The position numbers and the translations under genes were made by a program. DNA of 25,020 nucleotides from Roseovarius sp. UBA6167 (GTDB lineage: Bacteria > Pseudomonadota > Alphaproteobacteria > Rhodobacterales > Rhodobacteraceae): NCBI GenBank assembly GCA_002428225.1, contig DIUD01000025.1:1-25020 (forward strand), written 5' to 3'. Shown here piece by piece: positions 23,807 through 25,020 of the stretch; within the stretch, counting starts at the first letter, position 1, and each line of letters begins with the position of its first letter. The notes below the pieces were generated by a model. That model had not been told where the DNA came from. It worked only from the letters and a program-made list of their open reading frames with translations, and made no database searches.

Positions 23807-23819
23807 GCGTCAGCGCCTG

Positions 23820-24428
23820 TTACAGCCCCTGCCCCGGCCGCACGTCCTTCAACTCCATCGCCTTGGCGGGATCGCGATACATCTGCGCCAGCACATCCTG
23901 CCGCTTGACCCCCTCGCGGTGGCGCAGCGTCAGCACGATCGCGCCCACCATCGCCACCAGCAGGATCAGCCCCGCCAACTGGAACAGGATAAAGTATTGA
24001 TCATAGAGCAACAGCCCCAGAGCGGCGGTGTTTTTGACCCCCTCGGGCGTGACTGCGCGGCGCGCCGCCTCGGCCCCGTCGGCCACCTGCCAGTTGCCGA
24101 AGGCGATGCCGAACTGCATCAAGAGGATCACCCCGATCAGAAGCGCGAGCGGCATGTATTTTGCCATCTCCGCCTTCAACTCGGCAAAATCCACGTCGAG
24201 CATCATCACCACGAACAGAAACAACACGGCGACCGCGCCCACATAGACGATGATCAGCAGCATCGCCACGAATTCGGCCCCCAGCAGCACGAAAAGCCCC
24301 GCCGCGCTGACAAACGACAGGATCAGCCAGAGCACCGAATGGACCGGGTTGCGGCTGATCACAGTGAACAGCCCGCCGACCAGCAGCGCCGCCGCGAACA
24401 GATAGAAGGATATCGCCGCAATCGTCAT
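23820..24428 (-). CDS. nuoJ: NADH-quinone oxidoreductase subunit J
   Basis: Five-helix membrane subunit of complex I (202 residues), placed next to NuoK at the hinge between the quinone-binding and pumping parts. The N-terminal FAAALLVGGLFTVISRNPVH and the third-helix block IIVYVGAVAVLFLFVVMML, which contains the flexible pi-bulge region of the family, are clear. The C-terminal third is more variable, as expected. Its ATG overlaps the stop of the upstream CMD-like gene by four bases (ATGA). It is followed by the hairpin cluster rather than directly by nuoK. Confidence 0.97.
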   Translation of the reverse strand: MTIAAISFYLFAAALLVGGLFTVISRNPVHSVLWLILSFVSAAGLFVLLGAEFVAMLLIIVYVGAVAVLFLFVVMMLDVDFAELKAEMAKYMPLALLIGVILLMQFGIAFGNWQVADGAEAARRAVTPEGVKNTAALGLLLYDQYFILFQLAGLILLVAMVGAIVLTLRHREGVKRQDVLAQMYRDPAKAMELKDVRPGQGL

Positions 24429-24838
24429 TTTTCCGATCCTTTCTCGTCCGCCTCGTCCATGACCTCGCGCGCGAACCCCATCGCGCGGGTCATCGACGGG
24501 ATGCCCGCAAACATCGCCATCTGCGCGATGGTCTCGGCGATCTCGTCCCTTGTCGCCCCCGCCTCGAGCGCGTGGCGCACGGTCAGGCGGATCTGCGTGT
24601 CGCTCTGCGCGCCCAGCATGGTCAGCCCCGCCAGCGTCAGCAACAGCCGCGTCTTGGCGTCAAGCCCCTCCTTGCTCAGGCCGCGGCCGAAACTCAGTTC
24701 CATGAATTCCCTGGGCATGGTCGGCCACAGCTTCTCGAACCCCTTGGGCGAAAAACTCTCGAGGGCCGGATTGATCGCCCTGGCCATTTCCTGGGCCTGA
24801 CGCATCATCATCTCGAAGGGGTTGGGGGCATCGGTCAT
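24425..24838 (-). CDS. Carboxymuconolactone decarboxylase family protein
   Basis: Small helical protein of the carboxymuconolactone decarboxylase (CMD) fold, 137 residues. The signature part is TVRHALEAGATRDEIAETIAQMAMFAGIPSMTRAM, seen at about residues 87-121 (key residues His90, Gly94, Glu98, Glu101 and the FAGIP turn). It lacks the CxxC of AhpD-type peroxidase partners, so it is nearer the PcaC type, but no catechol-pathway gene is near. It overlaps nuoI upstream and nuoJ downstream by four bases each (ATGA). The ATG at 24838 is set by that overlap; a longer frame to 25012 runs over nuoI and is false. The Rhodobacter capsulatus nuo operon is known to contain extra open reading frames, and this may be one of them. 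Function unknown; a complex I assembly or accessory role is speculation. Confidence 0.85.
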   Translation of the reverse strand: MTDAPNPFEMMMRQAQEMARAINPALESFSPKGFEKLWPTMPREFMELSFGRGLSKEGLDAKTRLLLTLAGLTMLGAQSDTQIRLTVRHALEAGATRDEIAETIAQMAMFAGIPSMTRAMGFAREVMDEADEKGSEK

Positions 24839-25020
24839 CGGTAGGGCGCATCCAATTCGAGGTTGCGGGCAATCTCGGCCTCCCAGCGGTCGCCGTTTTC
24901 CAGCAACCTGGCCTTGTCGTAGAAAAGCTCCTCGCGGGTCTCGACCGCGAACTCGAAATTGGGGCCTTCGACGATGGCATCCACCGGGCACGCCTCCTGG
25001 CAGAAGCCGCAATAGATGCA
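24835..25020 (-). CDS. nuoI: NADH-quinone oxidoreductase subunit I, C-terminal part (5' end outside window)
   Basis: Peripheral-arm subunit of complex I that carries two [4Fe-4S] clusters (N6a, N6b) leading electrons to N2. The visible 61 residues begin at the second cluster motif, CIYCGFCQEACPVDAI, with four cysteine ligands (C-x2-C-x2-C-x3-CP). They continue with EGPNFEFAVETREEL, LLENGDRWE and the end LELDAPYR, typical of alphaproteobacterial NuoI. The frame is open to the window edge. The TGA overlaps the CMD-like start as ATGA. Confidence 0.97.
   Translation of the reverse strand, partial: CIYCGFCQEACPVDAIVEGPNFEFAVETREELFYDKARLLENGDRWEAEIARNLELDAPYR

Noticed and set aside
1..25020. CRISPR array, prophage, insertion sequence, toxin-antitoxin or defence genes
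   Set aside because: No regularly spaced repeats, transposase, integrase, phage structural gene or known defence motif was seen; all well-supported genes belong to housekeeping or metabolic families.

Overview
The window is ordinary core chromosome of a high-GC alphaproteobacterium, most likely Rhodobacterales (Roseobacter group). The main grounds are the proteobacterial-type nuo cluster with an extra carboxymuconolactone-decarboxylase-like gene between nuoI and nuoJ, the run nuoN-birA-coaX-rnj, the run trkA-trkH-hfq-hflX, and short intergenic repeats of a kind I associate with this group. Family assignments come from reading motifs; no database search was possible. I saw no prophage, insertion sequence, CRISPR array or defence island.

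Left part (1-4362, plus strand): the 3' two thirds of pepN, then a tightly overlapping trio encoding an L-2-haloacid dehalogenase, an alpha/beta hydrolase and a PLP-dependent threonine/serine dehydratase. Next come two identical tandem tRNA-Asp(GUC) genes on the minus strand with a good promoter upstream.

Middle part (4717-14976): on the minus strand, trkA-trkH (potassium uptake) followed by hfq-hflX (RNA chaperone and ribosome-associated GTPase). Hfq has its own candidate promoter. A small plus-strand lipoprotein gene diverges from trkA and converges on a class II DAHP synthase gene (first step of the shikimate pathway). Beyond it lies a minus-strand trio, ycjX - GNAT acetyltransferase - ycjF-like membrane protein, joined by two 4-base ATGA overlaps. 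A divergent plus-strand gene encodes a ThiE-like protein whose usual catalytic residues look replaced.

Right part (15034-25020, all minus strand): the distal half of the respiratory complex I operon, nuoI (partial) - CMD-like gene - nuoJ-K-L-M-N, running on into birA (biotin protein ligase), coaX (type III pantothenate kinase) and rnj (RNase J). Spacing is 17 bases or less, or overlapping, at almost every junction. The exceptions are a 152-base gap between nuoK and nuoJ filled by a cluster of GC-rich hairpins, and a 54-base gap between nuoN and birA carrying another repeat. The block would link energy metabolism, CoA and biotin cofactor supply and RNA turnover in one transcription unit.

No clearly new system was found. 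The points most worth a second look are the hairpin cluster inside the nuo operon, an inverted repeat whose arm contains the trkA start codon, the degenerate ThiE-like protein, the CMD-like gene inside the nuo operon, and the acetyltransferase locked between ycjX and ycjF. Apart from the tRNA region, no stretch over 300 bases lacks a protein gene.
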